In this document: one piece after another, positions 1-8,373 of the stretch
How positions within the stretch are numbered: the first letter of the stretch is position 1
Layout: every line of letters starts with the position of its first letter
Source of the DNA: an uncultured Veillonella sp.
GTDB lineage: Bacteria; Bacillota; Negativicutes; Veillonellales; Veillonellaceae
Assembly: GCF_934190855.1 (NCBI RefSeq)
Contig: NZ_CAKPTN010000035.1
Span: 1-13,293 of the forward strand
Direction: 5' to 3'
DNA length: 13,293 bases
Translations under genes and position numbers: made by a program
Notes under the pieces: generated by a model
What the model saw: only the letters and a program-made list of their open reading frames with translations
The model's database searches: none
Told to the model about the DNA's origin: nothing

Positions 1-240
1 ACCACCGACAGGACCAAAGCCTAATGTTTGAATCAATGTAGCAACACCACATGTGAACAAGTCGGCCGTAATCAAACGAATTAAGTCTTCAATAGGTAAG
101 TTCATCGCTTGTGCGATGATGATTGGTACCGCTACTGCACCAGCGTACATAGCTAGTACGTGCTGTAAGCCATAAGCAAATAGTTGCGGGATTGGCAGCA
201 TACCATCTACATGGTCGACACCAGATATAGCTTTACTCAT
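1..240 (-). CDS. NCS2 nucleobase:cation symporter, UacT-like urate/xanthine permease (5' part only)
   Basis: This is the N-terminal 80 residues of a membrane permease; the rest lies beyond the left edge of the window. The reading frame starts at ATG 238-240, preceded by a GAGGTGA ribosome binding site, and begins MSKAISGVDHVDGMLPIPQ. It continues with LQHVLAMYAGAVAVPIIIA and then ADLFTCGVATLIQTLGFG, which match the first two transmembrane segments of the nucleobase:cation symporter-2 family. The QH pair in the first segment is a conserved family feature in which the histidine matters for transport. From memory, the MYAGAVAVP and DLFxCG stretches are closer to the E. coli urate transporter UacT (YgfU) than to the xanthine transporter XanQ. 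Its position as last gene after xdh fits import of the purine that the cluster degrades. Family is clear; urate versus xanthine specificity is inference. Confidence 0.9.
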   Translation of the reverse strand, partial: MSKAISGVDHVDGMLPIPQLFAYGLQHVLAMYAGAVAVPIIIAQAMNLPIEDLIRLITADLFTCGVATLIQTLGFGPVGG

Positions 241-389
241 AAGAATCACCTCATATCTTACGTTTTAGTTACTAGTTAAATAATATAGTCATACTATCGT
301 ACATGATAGAGTTTAGAGAAATCTCATCGACTTCACGTGGGAACCTTGATGGCTAGGGGCCTAGGGCCCCTACCCATTAAGCAAATATT
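241..389. other. Intergenic region between xdh and the permease
   Basis: No gene is seen in these 149 bp. The region holds a GC-rich hairpin next to the xdh stop codon, a short inverted repeat CTATC-N6-GATAG at about 294-309, and a tandem TAGTTA-C-TAGTTA at 266-278. The permease ribosome binding site lies just ahead of its start. A weak -10-like TATATT occurs on the minus strand, but no good -35 accompanies it, so a separate permease promoter cannot be claimed. Confidence 0.6.
351..375 (-). repeat. GC-rich stem-loop just after the xdh stop codon
   Basis: TAGGGGCC (354-361) pairs perfectly with GGCCCCTA (365-372) across a 3-nt loop. An outer GG/CC pair extends it beyond a single mismatch. In the minus-strand transcript the stem begins 15 nt after the xdh stop and is followed by AUCAAGG rather than a U-tract, so it is not a canonical intrinsic terminator. 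It could protect the upstream mRNA 3' end, mark a processing site, or reduce readthrough into the permease. The structure is seen directly; the role is inference. Confidence 0.7.
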
Positions 390-2939
390 CTATTTTTTAT
401 AACCTGTATGTTGAATCGGTAAGGACCTACGTGGTTCTCCGTCGATACGACGATACGCATTTGCAATAGCTGGTGCAATTGGAATACTGGAAATTTCACC
501 AATACCTTTAGCACCGTATGCATATTGATCTGGTGTCCCTTTTTCAATCAAACTTACATGAATTGGTGGACATTGTGTAGCTCTAAGAAGACCTAGAGTA
601 CCATATTTAGCTGTTACATAGCCATCTTTATAAGGGAAGTCTTCTGTAACGGCATAGCCCATCCCCATAATAGCACCGCCTTCGGCTTGACCAGAGCAGG
701 ATTGAGGATTAACTACACGACCTACGTCGTATGCTACATGAAGCTCAGCAACTTTATTATCGTCTCCAATTCTAGCTACACATGCACCATAACCATAGGC
801 AACGTGATTTTTTGGATGTGGTTTATCAGAGTTGAATGGATCTGTTTCACCAAGGAACTCTTCGTAAATTTCTACGCCATTCAGCTCCTCTAATGTCTTA
901 GTTTCTAACATTTCTTTCAAGCGAAGACTTGCTTTACGCGTTGCTTCACCAGTGAATACTGTTTGACGAGATGCAGTAGTTGTACCAGAGTCAGGTGTAC
1001 GTACTGTATCAGGGCGTTCTACAAATACTTTATCAGCTGTTAAACCAGTTGTTTCGCAAAGTACTTGAGTAGCCATAGTAGCCATACCTTGACCGATACA
1101 AGCTGCGCCAGTACGGATACGAACTTTGCCGTCACGCACTTCTAAGATAATACGGCCAGTATCAGGTAAACCTACACCGATACCACTGTTTTTCAAACAT
1201 ACTGCAAGACCTGTACGGTCAGATGCATAGTATGCATCTTTTACTGCTTCCAAACATTCTGCTAATGCAGTTTCTTCGGAGCAAATTTGGCCATTTGGTA
1301 AGGAGTCACCAGGGCGAACAACGTTTTTATAACGGAACTCCCAAGGGTCCATGCCTACCAATGCAGCTAATTCATCAATGTTTTGTTCTTGACCAAAGAT
1401 GGTTTGTGTTACACCGAACCCGCGGAATGCACCACCAGGAACAGTATTTGTGTAAACGCAAACACCATCAAAGGCAAAGTTATCGAATTTGTAAGGACCA
1501 CAAGAGTGTGTACCTGCACGTTGAAGTACAGGACCACCTAAGGATGCATATGCACCACAGTTAGATACGATGTTTACCTTACTTGCTACCAAGTTACCTT
1601 CTGCGTCACAAGCAGTAGTAATATCCATTTCCATCGCATGTCGTTTAGGATGAATATTAAGACTTTCTTGACGGGAGAAGAGAACCTTAGTTGGTTTGCC
1701 TGTGAGCCAAGCTACAAGAGATGCATGATGCTGTACGCTCATGTCCTCTTTACCACCAAAGCCGCCACCTACAAGCATGCTATGAACTTTTACAGATTCC
1801 TCAGGAATGCCAAGCATACGAGATACTTCATGACGATCATCGTAAACATTTTGGCTACCGGAATGTAAATGAATTACATCGCCTTCACGATATGCTACAG
1901 CACATTCAGGTTCCATGAATGCATGGTCTGTTTGAGGTGTGGAATAGTGATTTGTTACTACAAATGCGGCCTCAGCAATAGCCTTATCTACATCACCACG
2001 AGATAATGTTTGACGAGACAATACATTTCCGTTTGGATGCAATTGAGGTGCATCCGGTTTCAATGCTTCCAATGGGTCTACTACAGGCTCTAACTCTGTA
2101 TAATCAACTTCAACGAGAGCAAGAACTTCGTCCAAGTATTTTTTCTCTGTAGTTGCTACGAGTGCAATTGCATCACCGACATAACGAGTGATATCACCTT
2201 CTGCGATGAGTACATCCCAGTCTGGCACTAAGTGACCAGTCTTATTGAATGGTACATCTTTAGCGGTCAAAGCTGTTACACAAGCTGGATGTTCAAGTGC
2301 TTTAGAAACATCCACGCGATCGACTCTTGCACGAGGGTATTTAGAACGCAATGCTTTAGCGTAAATCATACCATCCATATGAATATCGTCAGCATATTGG
2401 CCAGTACCTAATGCTTTTTCCTCTACGTCAACACGATGTAAAGGAGCACCTACAGCACCATTACTATCCTTTTCAGGAACTGGTAAGTTCTCACGGATCA
2501 TTTTTGCTGCTAGCATAATGCCTTCTTCGATTTTCACATAGCCTGTACAACGACAAATATTACCTAAAATAGCTTTTTTAACATCATCAGCTGTAGGGTT
2601 ATTATTTTCGTCAATCAACGCTTTTGCACTAATAATCATACCAGGGATACAGAAGCCACATTGCACTGCTCCGCATTCACCAAAAGCATAGGTGTATACT
2701 GCTTTTTCCCGTTCAGTTAAGCCCTCAATCGTTACAACTGATTTACCATCCAATTGGGATAATTTGCTTACACAAGCCTTAGCTTTTTTTCCGTCTATAA
2801 TTACTGTACACGTACCACAAGCACCCGCACTACAACCTTCTTTAGTGCCTGTTAATTTCAAATCAGCTCGCAAGAAATCAATTAAACGCTGATCCTCTTG
2901 AACCTCATGTTGGGTGCCATTCACTTGAAAGCGGTACAT
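390..2939 (-). CDS. xdhD: Selenium-dependent xanthine dehydrogenase type molybdenum hydroxylase (2Fe-2S plus Moco fusion)
   Basis: This 849-residue protein belongs to the xanthine dehydrogenase family and probably hydroxylates a purine such as xanthine/urate, or runs the reverse reductive step. Residues 1-80 form a plant-type 2Fe-2S ferredoxin domain with C36, C41, C44 and C56. A second 2Fe-2S domain follows with C94, C97, C129 and C131 (GNICRCTGY). From about residue 165 to the end lie the molybdopterin-binding domains, with VGGGFGGKE, a GAFRGFG segment and the GIGE motif whose glutamate (about residue 815) corresponds to the catalytic base of xanthine oxidases. Size and the ferredoxin-Moco fusion fit the XdhD / selenium-dependent XDH family of about 850-950 residues. 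There is no in-frame UGA, so any selenium would be in a labile cofactor, not selenocysteine. I chose ATG 2937-2939 over an ATG 10 codons upstream because AAAGGAGGG lies 6 nt before it. No FAD subunit gene is adjacent. Confidence 0.93.
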   Translation of the reverse strand: MYRFQVNGTQHEVQEDQRLIDFLRADLKLTGTKEGCSAGACGTCTVIIDGKKAKACVSKLSQLDGKSVVTIEGLTEREKAVYTYAFGECGAVQCGFCIPGMIISAKALIDENNNPTADDVKKAILGNICRCTGYVKIEEGIMLAAKMIRENLPVPEKDSNGAVGAPLHRVDVEEKALGTGQYADDIHMDGMIYAKALRSKYPRARVDRVDVSKALEHPACVTALTAKDVPFNKTGHLVPDWDVLIAEGDITRYVGDAIALVATTEKKYLDEVLALVEVDYTELEPVVDPLEALKPDAPQLHPNGNVLSRQTLSRGDVDKAIAEAAFVVTNHYSTPQTDHAFMEPECAVAYREGDVIHLHSGSQNVYDDRHEVSRMLGIPEESVKVHSMLVGGGFGGKEDMSVQHHASLVAWLTGKPTKVLFSRQESLNIHPKRHAMEMDITTACDAEGNLVASKVNIVSNCGAYASLGGPVLQRAGTHSCGPYKFDNFAFDGVCVYTNTVPGGAFRGFGVTQTIFGQEQNIDELAALVGMDPWEFRYKNVVRPGDSLPNGQICSEETALAECLEAVKDAYYASDRTGLAVCLKNSGIGVGLPDTGRIILEVRDGKVRIRTGAACIGQGMATMATQVLCETTGLTADKVFVERPDTVRTPDSGTTTASRQTVFTGEATRKASLRLKEMLETKTLEELNGVEIYEEFLGETDPFNSDKPHPKNHVAYGYGACVARIGDDNKVAELHVAYDVGRVVNPQSCSGQAEGGAIMGMGYAVTEDFPYKDGYVTAKYGTLGLLRATQCPPIHVSLIEKGTPDQYAYGAKGIGEISSIPIAPAIANAYRRIDGEPRRSLPIQHTGYKK

Positions 2940-2945
2940 ATATAG

Positions 2946-2954
2946 CCCTCCTTT
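2946..2954 (-). promoter_or_regulatory. Ribosome binding site that fixes the xdh start
   Basis: AAAGGAGGG on the minus strand lies 6 nt before ATG 2937-2939. The alternative upstream in-frame ATG lies within the end of the hydantoinase gene with no comparable site, and it would add ten residues (MYSLMKGGLY) not expected in the ferredoxin domain. The site follows the hydantoinase stop codon (TAA at 2957-2959) by two bases. Confidence 0.85.
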
Positions 2955-2956
2955 CA

Positions 2957-4306
2957 TTAAGGAATACATTCACCAAGATATGATTCTGTTAAGGATCCAT
3001 CTTGTACCACATGGTGACCTCTAAGGATTACATCGCGAACCTTACCGGTTACGGATATCCCCTCATAAGGTATATAGTCAGCCTTTGTATGGGCGGACTC
3101 TTTTGAAAGAACATGTTCTACGTTCTTATCAACAATTGTAATATCCCCGTCACTACCTACGGCTAAAGAACCCTTCTTAGGATACATGCCATATAGTTTT
3201 GCAGGATTTTCACTAACTAGTTTCATAAAATCTACGGCACTCATATTGCATTGGTTTACCAATACATCATAAGCGACGATGCCCCGCTCCTCAGCGCCTG
3301 GAATGCCGCCTGGAATACGGGTAAAGTCATCACGACTTTTAAGTTTTTGACTTTCAAAATTGAAGCTACAGTGATCGGAGCCAATAGTTTGGAATGTTCC
3401 ATTTACTAGGGCTTCCTTTAATGTCATTTGATCTACTTTAGTTCTAAGAGGTGGACTCATCACATATTTAGCGCCTTCATAATTGGGCAAGCTATATCGT
3501 GATTCATCAAGTACCAAATACTGTGGACATGTTTCGCAAGTCACTTTATGACCTAATGCGCGTTCTCGAAGGATTTCTTCTACCCCTTGCTTAGAACTTA
3601 CATGCACAATATGTACTGGATACTCTAGAGAAGCGCCGATTGTACTAAATCGTTTAATTGATTCGGATTCAATCATAGCTGGTCTCGTAAGAGGATGATT
3701 ACTTATATCTAATTCACCGCGCTTACGCTTATCAGCTACGAGTGCATCGATGAGATCACCAGTTTCACAGTGAGCTCCTACAAGTGCGCCTGTTGGTTTT
3801 ATAGCTTCAATAGCGTCATAAATCTCACGGTCCGTTAAACGGAAGCCATAAGCTAAATATACCTTAAAGGATGATACACCAGCTTCAACCACTTTTGGGA
3901 TTTCACTGGCCACAGTATCATTCATTTCTACAAGCTCCATATGGAATTTGTAGTCACAGGAGCAATGCCCTGCGGCACGCTCCTTATGAACCTCTAAGCC
4001 TTTACAAAGGGAGCCTTCCTCAGGAGAAGCAAAATTGATAATTGAAGTAGTCCCGCCAAGGATAGCAGCCTTTGTGCCACTATCAAAATCATCCGCAGTA
4101 GATGCTAAAGCATTAGTCATTTGGAAGTGTGTATGAGGATCTATAAATCCTGGAAATACATAGCAACCTTTTGCATCAATTACTTTAGCTCCTTCTGGAA
4201 CAGGAACGTGTTCATCGATGGCGACAATTTTGTCGCCATCAATTAATAAATCTCCGGTAAGGATTCGATCAGTTAAGACCAATTCCCCTTGTTGTATGAT
4301 AATCAT
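2957..4306 (-). CDS. hyuA: Dihydropyrimidinase/hydantoinase-family cyclic amidohydrolase
   Basis: This 449-residue cytoplasmic metalloenzyme hydrolyses cyclic amides (hydantoin, dihydropyrimidine or imidazolone-like rings). The binuclear metal site of the family is visible: H58 and H60 in FIDPHTHF, the carboxylated lysine K148 in SSFKVYLAYGF, H179 in GAHCETGDL, H235 in HIVHVSS and D311 in GSDHCSFN. Length is normal for the family. Its start overlaps the ygfK stop in an ATGA (4303-4306) and there is no good Shine-Dalgarno site, so translation is probably coupled to ygfK. In the E. coli purine cluster the same family member is HyuA (YgeZ). By context it should open a ring of a purine breakdown intermediate; the exact substrate cannot be read from sequence. 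Confidence 0.9.
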   Translation of the reverse strand: MIIIQQGELVLTDRILTGDLLIDGDKIVAIDEHVPVPEGAKVIDAKGCYVFPGFIDPHTHFQMTNALASTADDFDSGTKAAILGGTTSIINFASPEEGSLCKGLEVHKERAAGHCSCDYKFHMELVEMNDTVASEIPKVVEAGVSSFKVYLAYGFRLTDREIYDAIEAIKPTGALVGAHCETGDLIDALVADKRKRGELDISNHPLTRPAMIESESIKRFSTIGASLEYPVHIVHVSSKQGVEEILRERALGHKVTCETCPQYLVLDESRYSLPNYEGAKYVMSPPLRTKVDQMTLKEALVNGTFQTIGSDHCSFNFESQKLKSRDDFTRIPGGIPGAEERGIVAYDVLVNQCNMSAVDFMKLVSENPAKLYGMYPKKGSLAVGSDGDITIVDKNVEHVLSKESAHTKADYIPYEGISVTGKVRDVILRGHHVVQDGSLTESYLGECIP

Positions 4307-5994
4307 GATACATAGTACACATGCTCTTTACAGAAGGCATGTACAACTCCTTTCAATTCTTCAGGTAATGCATCAATGTCACATACGGCTTCTTCACCTT
4401 TGAAGCGGTAACCACAGCTAGTGCCTGTGATGTAGAAACCATCATTTGTACTATCTGCTAAAGCTTCAGCATTGTGGAAGAATGTAATGCGATCCTTGTA
4501 TGGTTGACAAGGTTCTACGCAATGACATGCACAGTTACCACACTCATTACAGCTTTGATCTACATGGACGATCAATTTAGCATCATTTACAGTAACGACT
4601 TCATTACATCTGTTAGGACATACGCGAACGCAAGCACCACACACTACGCGGCAGTGGTAGTCAGAGCTACGTGTACCAGGGAAGGATGGCATTGCTTCAC
4701 GTTTTTTCTTCATTGCATCGCTTTTCTTAAATACTTTGTTTTCAGCGATGTCTTTAGCAAGTTCTGCGATAAGTTCTTTATGAACTTTTAATGCAGCGTT
4801 GTAATCAGTAGATTCAACTTCATCTGCCAAAGCTTTGAAAGTATTGTAACCTTCGCCTTGAAGAAGAATTGTACATACTGTTACAGGCCAGATACCACAA
4901 TCAAAGATAGCTTTGATATTTTGTTTTACAGCACCACCGCTGTAAGACATTGGTAAACGTTCACCGAATTGAGCACTTAGAAGCTCTGCTACACCAATTG
5001 TTACAGGTAACAAGGATTTACCGGACATGTACATTTGCTCACCTGGCAACTCATTATTGTGAATTTGTACAGGGAATGTATTTGTCAATTTAACGCCAAA
5101 GATCTTATTGTGTTTTTCACCAAGAGCGATAAGACGTTCTAACATTGGAACAGCTTTATCGAATTGAAGGTCAACTTCGAATTGATGATCTTCAAAGTCA
5201 ATATATTCAAAGCCAGCATTATCTAATAACTCTCTAATGCGTTTTGGACCTAACAATGTAGGGTTGCATTTCAAGTATAAATGAAGGCCTTTTTCACTGA
5301 TGAGGTAAGAACAAATGGATTCGATTTCTTCAGCTGGGCAACCGTGCATTGTGGACAATGTAATTGCTTGGCAAAGTTCATCGCTGATAGAGTTGATGAA
5401 ATCAGCATCAATATGTTCAAATTCATCTACATGATCAAGACACCATTGTTTACATGTATCCCACATAGGAGATTGAGATGCACTGCGCATTGTGTTGATG
5501 AATTTATCAACCATTGGGCTCTTAATACCAGCCAAGTTGTAACCAACACTCATGATGAACAAGAAGCCATCTGGATCGCCTAAACCTAATTCTTTAGAGA
5601 TTAATTTTAATGCGAACCAAGCTTTGATGTATTCATCAGCAGCTTCATCACAGCTATATTCAGAAGACCATTCTACGTTGTAGGCTTCGTCTACAGAGTA
5701 GATACAAGGTCTAGGAATACCTAATTCTTCACCGTACATAATTTGTACAGTTTTCAATTCGATGCAACGAGCACCAGCTACATAAGATGCCACAATGTTT
5801 TGTGCCAACTGTGTATTAGGACCTGCTGCTGGACCTACAGGATTTTCAATGGATTTACCAAAGATAGATAAGCGTTGATCATGATTCGTACGATGAATTT
5901 TATTTACATTGTAAATACGATTATACATCTTGTACTCAGTCATAATGTGGTTCATCAAATTTCCGAAACTTACCGGATACATAATGTCACTCAT
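4303..5994 (-). CDS. ygfK: Compact YgfK: TIM-barrel plus ferredoxin oxidoreductase subunit lacking the flavin module
   Basis: This 563-residue protein matches the two ends of YgfK, the putative Fe-S oxidoreductase ('selenate reductase-like') subunit of purine degradation clusters. The start MSDIMYPVSF resembles the E. coli YgfK N-terminus. Residues ~45-400 form a dihydroorotate-dehydrogenase-like barrel (GPAAGPNTQLAQNIV, ELKTVQ, STMHGCPAEEIE, YSGGAVKQN). A charged linker (~400-447) leads straight to a two-cluster ferredoxin domain: C448, C452, C455, C459 and C482, C485, C488, C492, with extra cysteines at 463, 490 and 496. The usual ~1000-residue family protein carries a GltD-like FAD/NAD(P)H module between these parts, and here it is missing. 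The frame is open and shows no remnant, so this looks like a stable compact form, not a frameshift. GGAG lies 9 nt before the ATG. The stop overlaps the hydantoinase start. Confidence 0.87.
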   Translation of the reverse strand: MSDIMYPVSFGNLMNHIMTEYKMYNRIYNVNKIHRTNHDQRLSIFGKSIENPVGPAAGPNTQLAQNIVASYVAGARCIELKTVQIMYGEELGIPRPCIYSVDEAYNVEWSSEYSCDEAADEYIKAWFALKLISKELGLGDPDGFLFIMSVGYNLAGIKSPMVDKFINTMRSASQSPMWDTCKQWCLDHVDEFEHIDADFINSISDELCQAITLSTMHGCPAEEIESICSYLISEKGLHLYLKCNPTLLGPKRIRELLDNAGFEYIDFEDHQFEVDLQFDKAVPMLERLIALGEKHNKIFGVKLTNTFPVQIHNNELPGEQMYMSGKSLLPVTIGVAELLSAQFGERLPMSYSGGAVKQNIKAIFDCGIWPVTVCTILLQGEGYNTFKALADEVESTDYNAALKVHKELIAELAKDIAENKVFKKSDAMKKKREAMPSFPGTRSSDYHCRVVCGACVRVCPNRCNEVVTVNDAKLIVHVDQSCNECGNCACHCVEPCQPYKDRITFFHNAEALADSTNDGFYITGTSCGYRFKGEEAVCDIDALPEELKGVVHAFCKEHVYYVS

Positions 5995-6022
5995 AATGTC
6001 ACACTCCTTTAAAGCGCTTGCG

Positions 6023-7351
6023 TTATGGGTTTAGTCGTTTCCATAAACCTTTAGATGTTGCTAAAACTTCGTTCATTACTTCAGCTTTGTCGATGCCTTG
6101 TAACTTACGATCGATCATACGTGGTACACCATCACTAATAGTTGTTACCACATACATACCATTAGCACCGAATAATAAGTGACCATTGATGTTATTTTCA
6201 TCAAGTGGTGTTGGTGCTGCGTAATCAAGAACGATTACGTCAGCTGCGGCACCTTTTTTAAGGATGCCTACTGTAGTATCGAAGAATTCATTCGCCATTT
6301 TACGGTTGTTTTCAAATAGCATATGAGGAACTTCACCCCAGCCTACATATGGTTTATGTTGCTCATGTTTTACAAGGCAGTTTGCCACTTTGTAAGATTC
6401 GAGCATGTCATTTGTGTAACCATCTGTACCAAGACCAACTGTGATACCTGCACCTAATAGTTTCAAGATATCTGTTGTGCCTACTGCATTACCCATGTTA
6501 CTTTCAGGGTTGTGTACAACCTTAGCTTGAGATTCTTTCAATAATTCTACATCTTGGTCTGTTACGTGTACGCAGTGACCTGCAATACTCTTAGGACCTA
6601 AAATGCCAGTCTCTACAAGTCGTCTAACAGGTGTCATGCCATATTTTTCTTTACTATCTGCCACATCTTCAGGGCCTTCTGCAACATGAACATGGTAACC
6701 TAATTTATCTTCATTGTGAGCTTTAACATAATCTAATGTTTCAGGGCTTAAAGTAAAGGATGCATGTAAGCCCATCATAGCAGCAAGTCTAGATGGATCT
6801 TGTTTCGCTTCTTTACCAAAGCGTACGTTTTCTGCAACAGCAGCTTTCATTTGATCTACGCCGTTGCGGTCAGAAACTTCATAGCATAAACAAGAACGAA
6901 CGCCGAACTTTTTAGCTACATCAGCAATAACAGATAAGCTGTTATGAACTTCACCATAAGAAGCATGGTGGTCAAAAATAGTAGTTACACCATTTTCGAT
7001 ACAGCCTAAATATGTAAGTAATGCGCTTGCTTTTACATCAGGAGCCGTCAATTTATTATCTAAGTAGAACCAAAGTCCTTCCAAGATTTCACCGAAGTTA
7101 GTCGGTGCTGGACCTGGTAACGATAAGCCTCGTGCAAGAGCAGAGTAAATATGATGATGTGCATTGATAAAGCCTGGCATAATCAAGCCGCCGTGAGCGT
7201 CGATGATTTCTGCGTTTGCATAAGCTTTACATAACTCATCATATGTACCAATATCAACAATTTGAGTCCCGTCGATAGCAACAGCACCATCATAAATGAT
7301 AGGTCTATCAGCGTCGCGAGTAATAACAGTACCTTTTCCTAAAATAATCAT
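6023..7351 (-). CDS. ssnA: SsnA-type amidohydrolase (aminohydrolase/deaminase family)
   Basis: This 442-residue protein equals E. coli SsnA in length and belongs to the amidohydrolase superfamily branch that includes chlorohydrolases, guanine deaminase and other purine/pyrimidine deaminases. Visible metal and catalytic residues are H65 and H67 in NAHHHIYSALARG, H222 and E225 in YHVHVAEGPED, H259 in AGHCVH and D310 in LGTDGYTND. It should act in the cytoplasm on a nucleobase-like ring or amidine, either removing ammonia or opening a ring. An AGGAGG site lies 7 nt before ATG 7349-7351. The ygfK start follows 28 bp after the stop, as expected within one operon. Family is secure; the substrate is unknown and placed in purine degradation by context. 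Confidence 0.92.
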   Translation of the reverse strand: MIILGKGTVITRDADRPIIYDGAVAIDGTQIVDIGTYDELCKAYANAEIIDAHGGLIMPGFINAHHHIYSALARGLSLPGPAPTNFGEILEGLWFYLDNKLTAPDVKASALLTYLGCIENGVTTIFDHHASYGEVHNSLSVIADVAKKFGVRSCLCYEVSDRNGVDQMKAAVAENVRFGKEAKQDPSRLAAMMGLHASFTLSPETLDYVKAHNEDKLGYHVHVAEGPEDVADSKEKYGMTPVRRLVETGILGPKSIAGHCVHVTDQDVELLKESQAKVVHNPESNMGNAVGTTDILKLLGAGITVGLGTDGYTNDMLESYKVANCLVKHEQHKPYVGWGEVPHMLFENNRKMANEFFDTTVGILKKGAAADVIVLDYAAPTPLDENNINGHLLFGANGMYVVTTISDGVPRMIDRKLQGIDKAEVMNEVLATSKGLWKRLNP

Positions 7352-7405
7352 GTGGGCACCTCCTCAACAAAACGTTGAAATGCATACTTATTAATCTTTA
7401 TATTA

Positions 7406-8341
7406 TTATAATACGATACGTGTACCTGTTTTTCCTGCTATACCATCTTTAGATTTTTCTAATAATGTGATAATCGCAACACGGCCTTTTTGAGATGCAG
7501 CAAATGCAACAGCTGCTTCTACTTTAGGTTTCATAGAACCTTCGCCAAATTCGCCTGCTTCGATATATTCTTTAGCTTTTTCAACAGAGATTTCGTCTAA
7601 CCATTGCTCTTTTTCTGTACCAAAGTTAATAGCAACTTTTTCAACAGCAGTTAAGATAACGAGTACATCAGCATCAATTTGTTGTGCCAATAAGCTACTA
7701 GTCCAGTCTTTGTCGATAACGGCTGCTGCACCATGAAGTTCATTGCCTTCTCTAGTTACAGGGATACCGCCACCACCACAAGCAACGATCAATTGTTTAC
7801 CAACTAAACCTTTAATAGCTTCTAACTCGATGATTTCTTTAGGTGCTGGAGATGCTACCACGCGGCGATAGCCACGGCCAGAGTCTTCTTTTACCACGTA
7901 ATCGTAGTTCTTTTCTGCGTATTCAGCTTCTTCCTTAGTCATGAAGTGCCCAATTGGTTTTGTAGGATTTTGGAAAGCTGGGTCATTTTGATCAACTAAT
8001 ACTTGTGTAACCATAGTCATAGTTGGTAAATGTTCTATACCACGATTTAGCAGTTCTTCATGAAGAGCATTTTGCAAGTCATAACCGATATAAGCTTGGC
8101 TCATTGCCACACATACGGATAATGGAGTATTTGGTTGGCCTTTTACTTCACGTGTCAACGCTGCCATCGCATTGTTGATCATGCCAATTTGAGGGCCATT
8201 ACCATGAGTTACGACTACGTCGCAATCAGCTTCAACTAGGTCAACGATAGTTTTTGCTGTGCTTTTTACAGCAATTTTTTGTTCTGGAAGGGAATTACCT
8301 AACGCATTCCCGCCTAACGCTACTACAACTCTTTTTCTCAT
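7406..8341 (-). CDS. arcC: Carbamate kinase
   Basis: This protein makes ATP from carbamoyl phosphate and ADP, releasing carbamate (ammonia plus CO2). The 311-residue length fits the ~310 residues usual for carbamate kinase. Family signatures run in order: VVVALGGNALG (residues 5-15), VTHGNGPQIGMINN (44-57), CGGGGIPV, DKDWTSSLLAQ, ILTAVEKVAINFG, GEGSMKPKVEAA and GKTGTRI at the end. I chose the ATG at 8339-8341 because GAGGA lies 5 nt before it; an in-frame ATG four codons upstream overlaps that site and has none of its own. It sits directly after ygeW, a carbamoyltransferase, which suggests the pair works in the catabolic direction for substrate-level phosphorylation. No ornithine carbamoyltransferase or arginine deiminase is nearby. 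A terminator lies between ygeW and this gene. Confidence 0.95.
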   Translation of the reverse strand: MRKRVVVALGGNALGNSLPEQKIAVKSTAKTIVDLVEADCDVVVTHGNGPQIGMINNAMAALTREVKGQPNTPLSVCVAMSQAYIGYDLQNALHEELLNRGIEHLPTMTMVTQVLVDQNDPAFQNPTKPIGHFMTKEEAEYAEKNYDYVVKEDSGRGYRRVVASPAPKEIIELEAIKGLVGKQLIVACGGGGIPVTREGNELHGAAAVIDKDWTSSLLAQQIDADVLVILTAVEKVAINFGTEKEQWLDEISVEKAKEYIEAGEFGEGSMKPKVEAAVAFAASQKGRVAIITLLEKSKDGIAGKTGTRIVL

Positions 8342-8346
8342 GTTAT

Positions 8347-8351
8347 TCCTC
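8347..8351 (-). promoter_or_regulatory. Ribosome binding site that fixes the arcC start
   Basis: GAGGA on the minus strand is 5 nt ahead of ATG 8339-8341. The competing in-frame ATG at 8351-8353 overlaps this site and is preceded only by AT-rich sequence with no Shine-Dalgarno match. The shorter form also gives the usual N-terminus, with the first strand (RVVVALGGN) beginning right after the start. Confidence 0.7.
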
Positions 8352-8373
8352 ATAACAAATTACAAATAATTAA

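Noticed and set aside
241..350. A purine or xanthine riboswitch ahead of the permease
   Set aside because: I looked for the conserved three-way-junction loops of purine riboswitches and saw none; only a 5-bp inverted repeat and the TAGTTA tandem are present.
390..2939. A selenocysteine codon in the xanthine dehydrogenase
   Set aside because: The reading frame contains no in-frame TGA before its TAG stop; selenium dependence in this family concerns a labile cofactor, which cannot be seen in the sequence.
4303..5994. ygfK as a frameshifted pseudogene or fragment
   Set aside because: The frame is open through both conserved end modules, ends in a normal ATGA overlap with the next gene, and leaves no remnant of the missing module in other frames.
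7364..7378. Small hairpin TCAAC-N5-GTTGA ahead of ssnA
   Set aside because: A 5-bp stem is too weak and too common by chance to annotate, although it lies next to the ssnA ribosome binding site.
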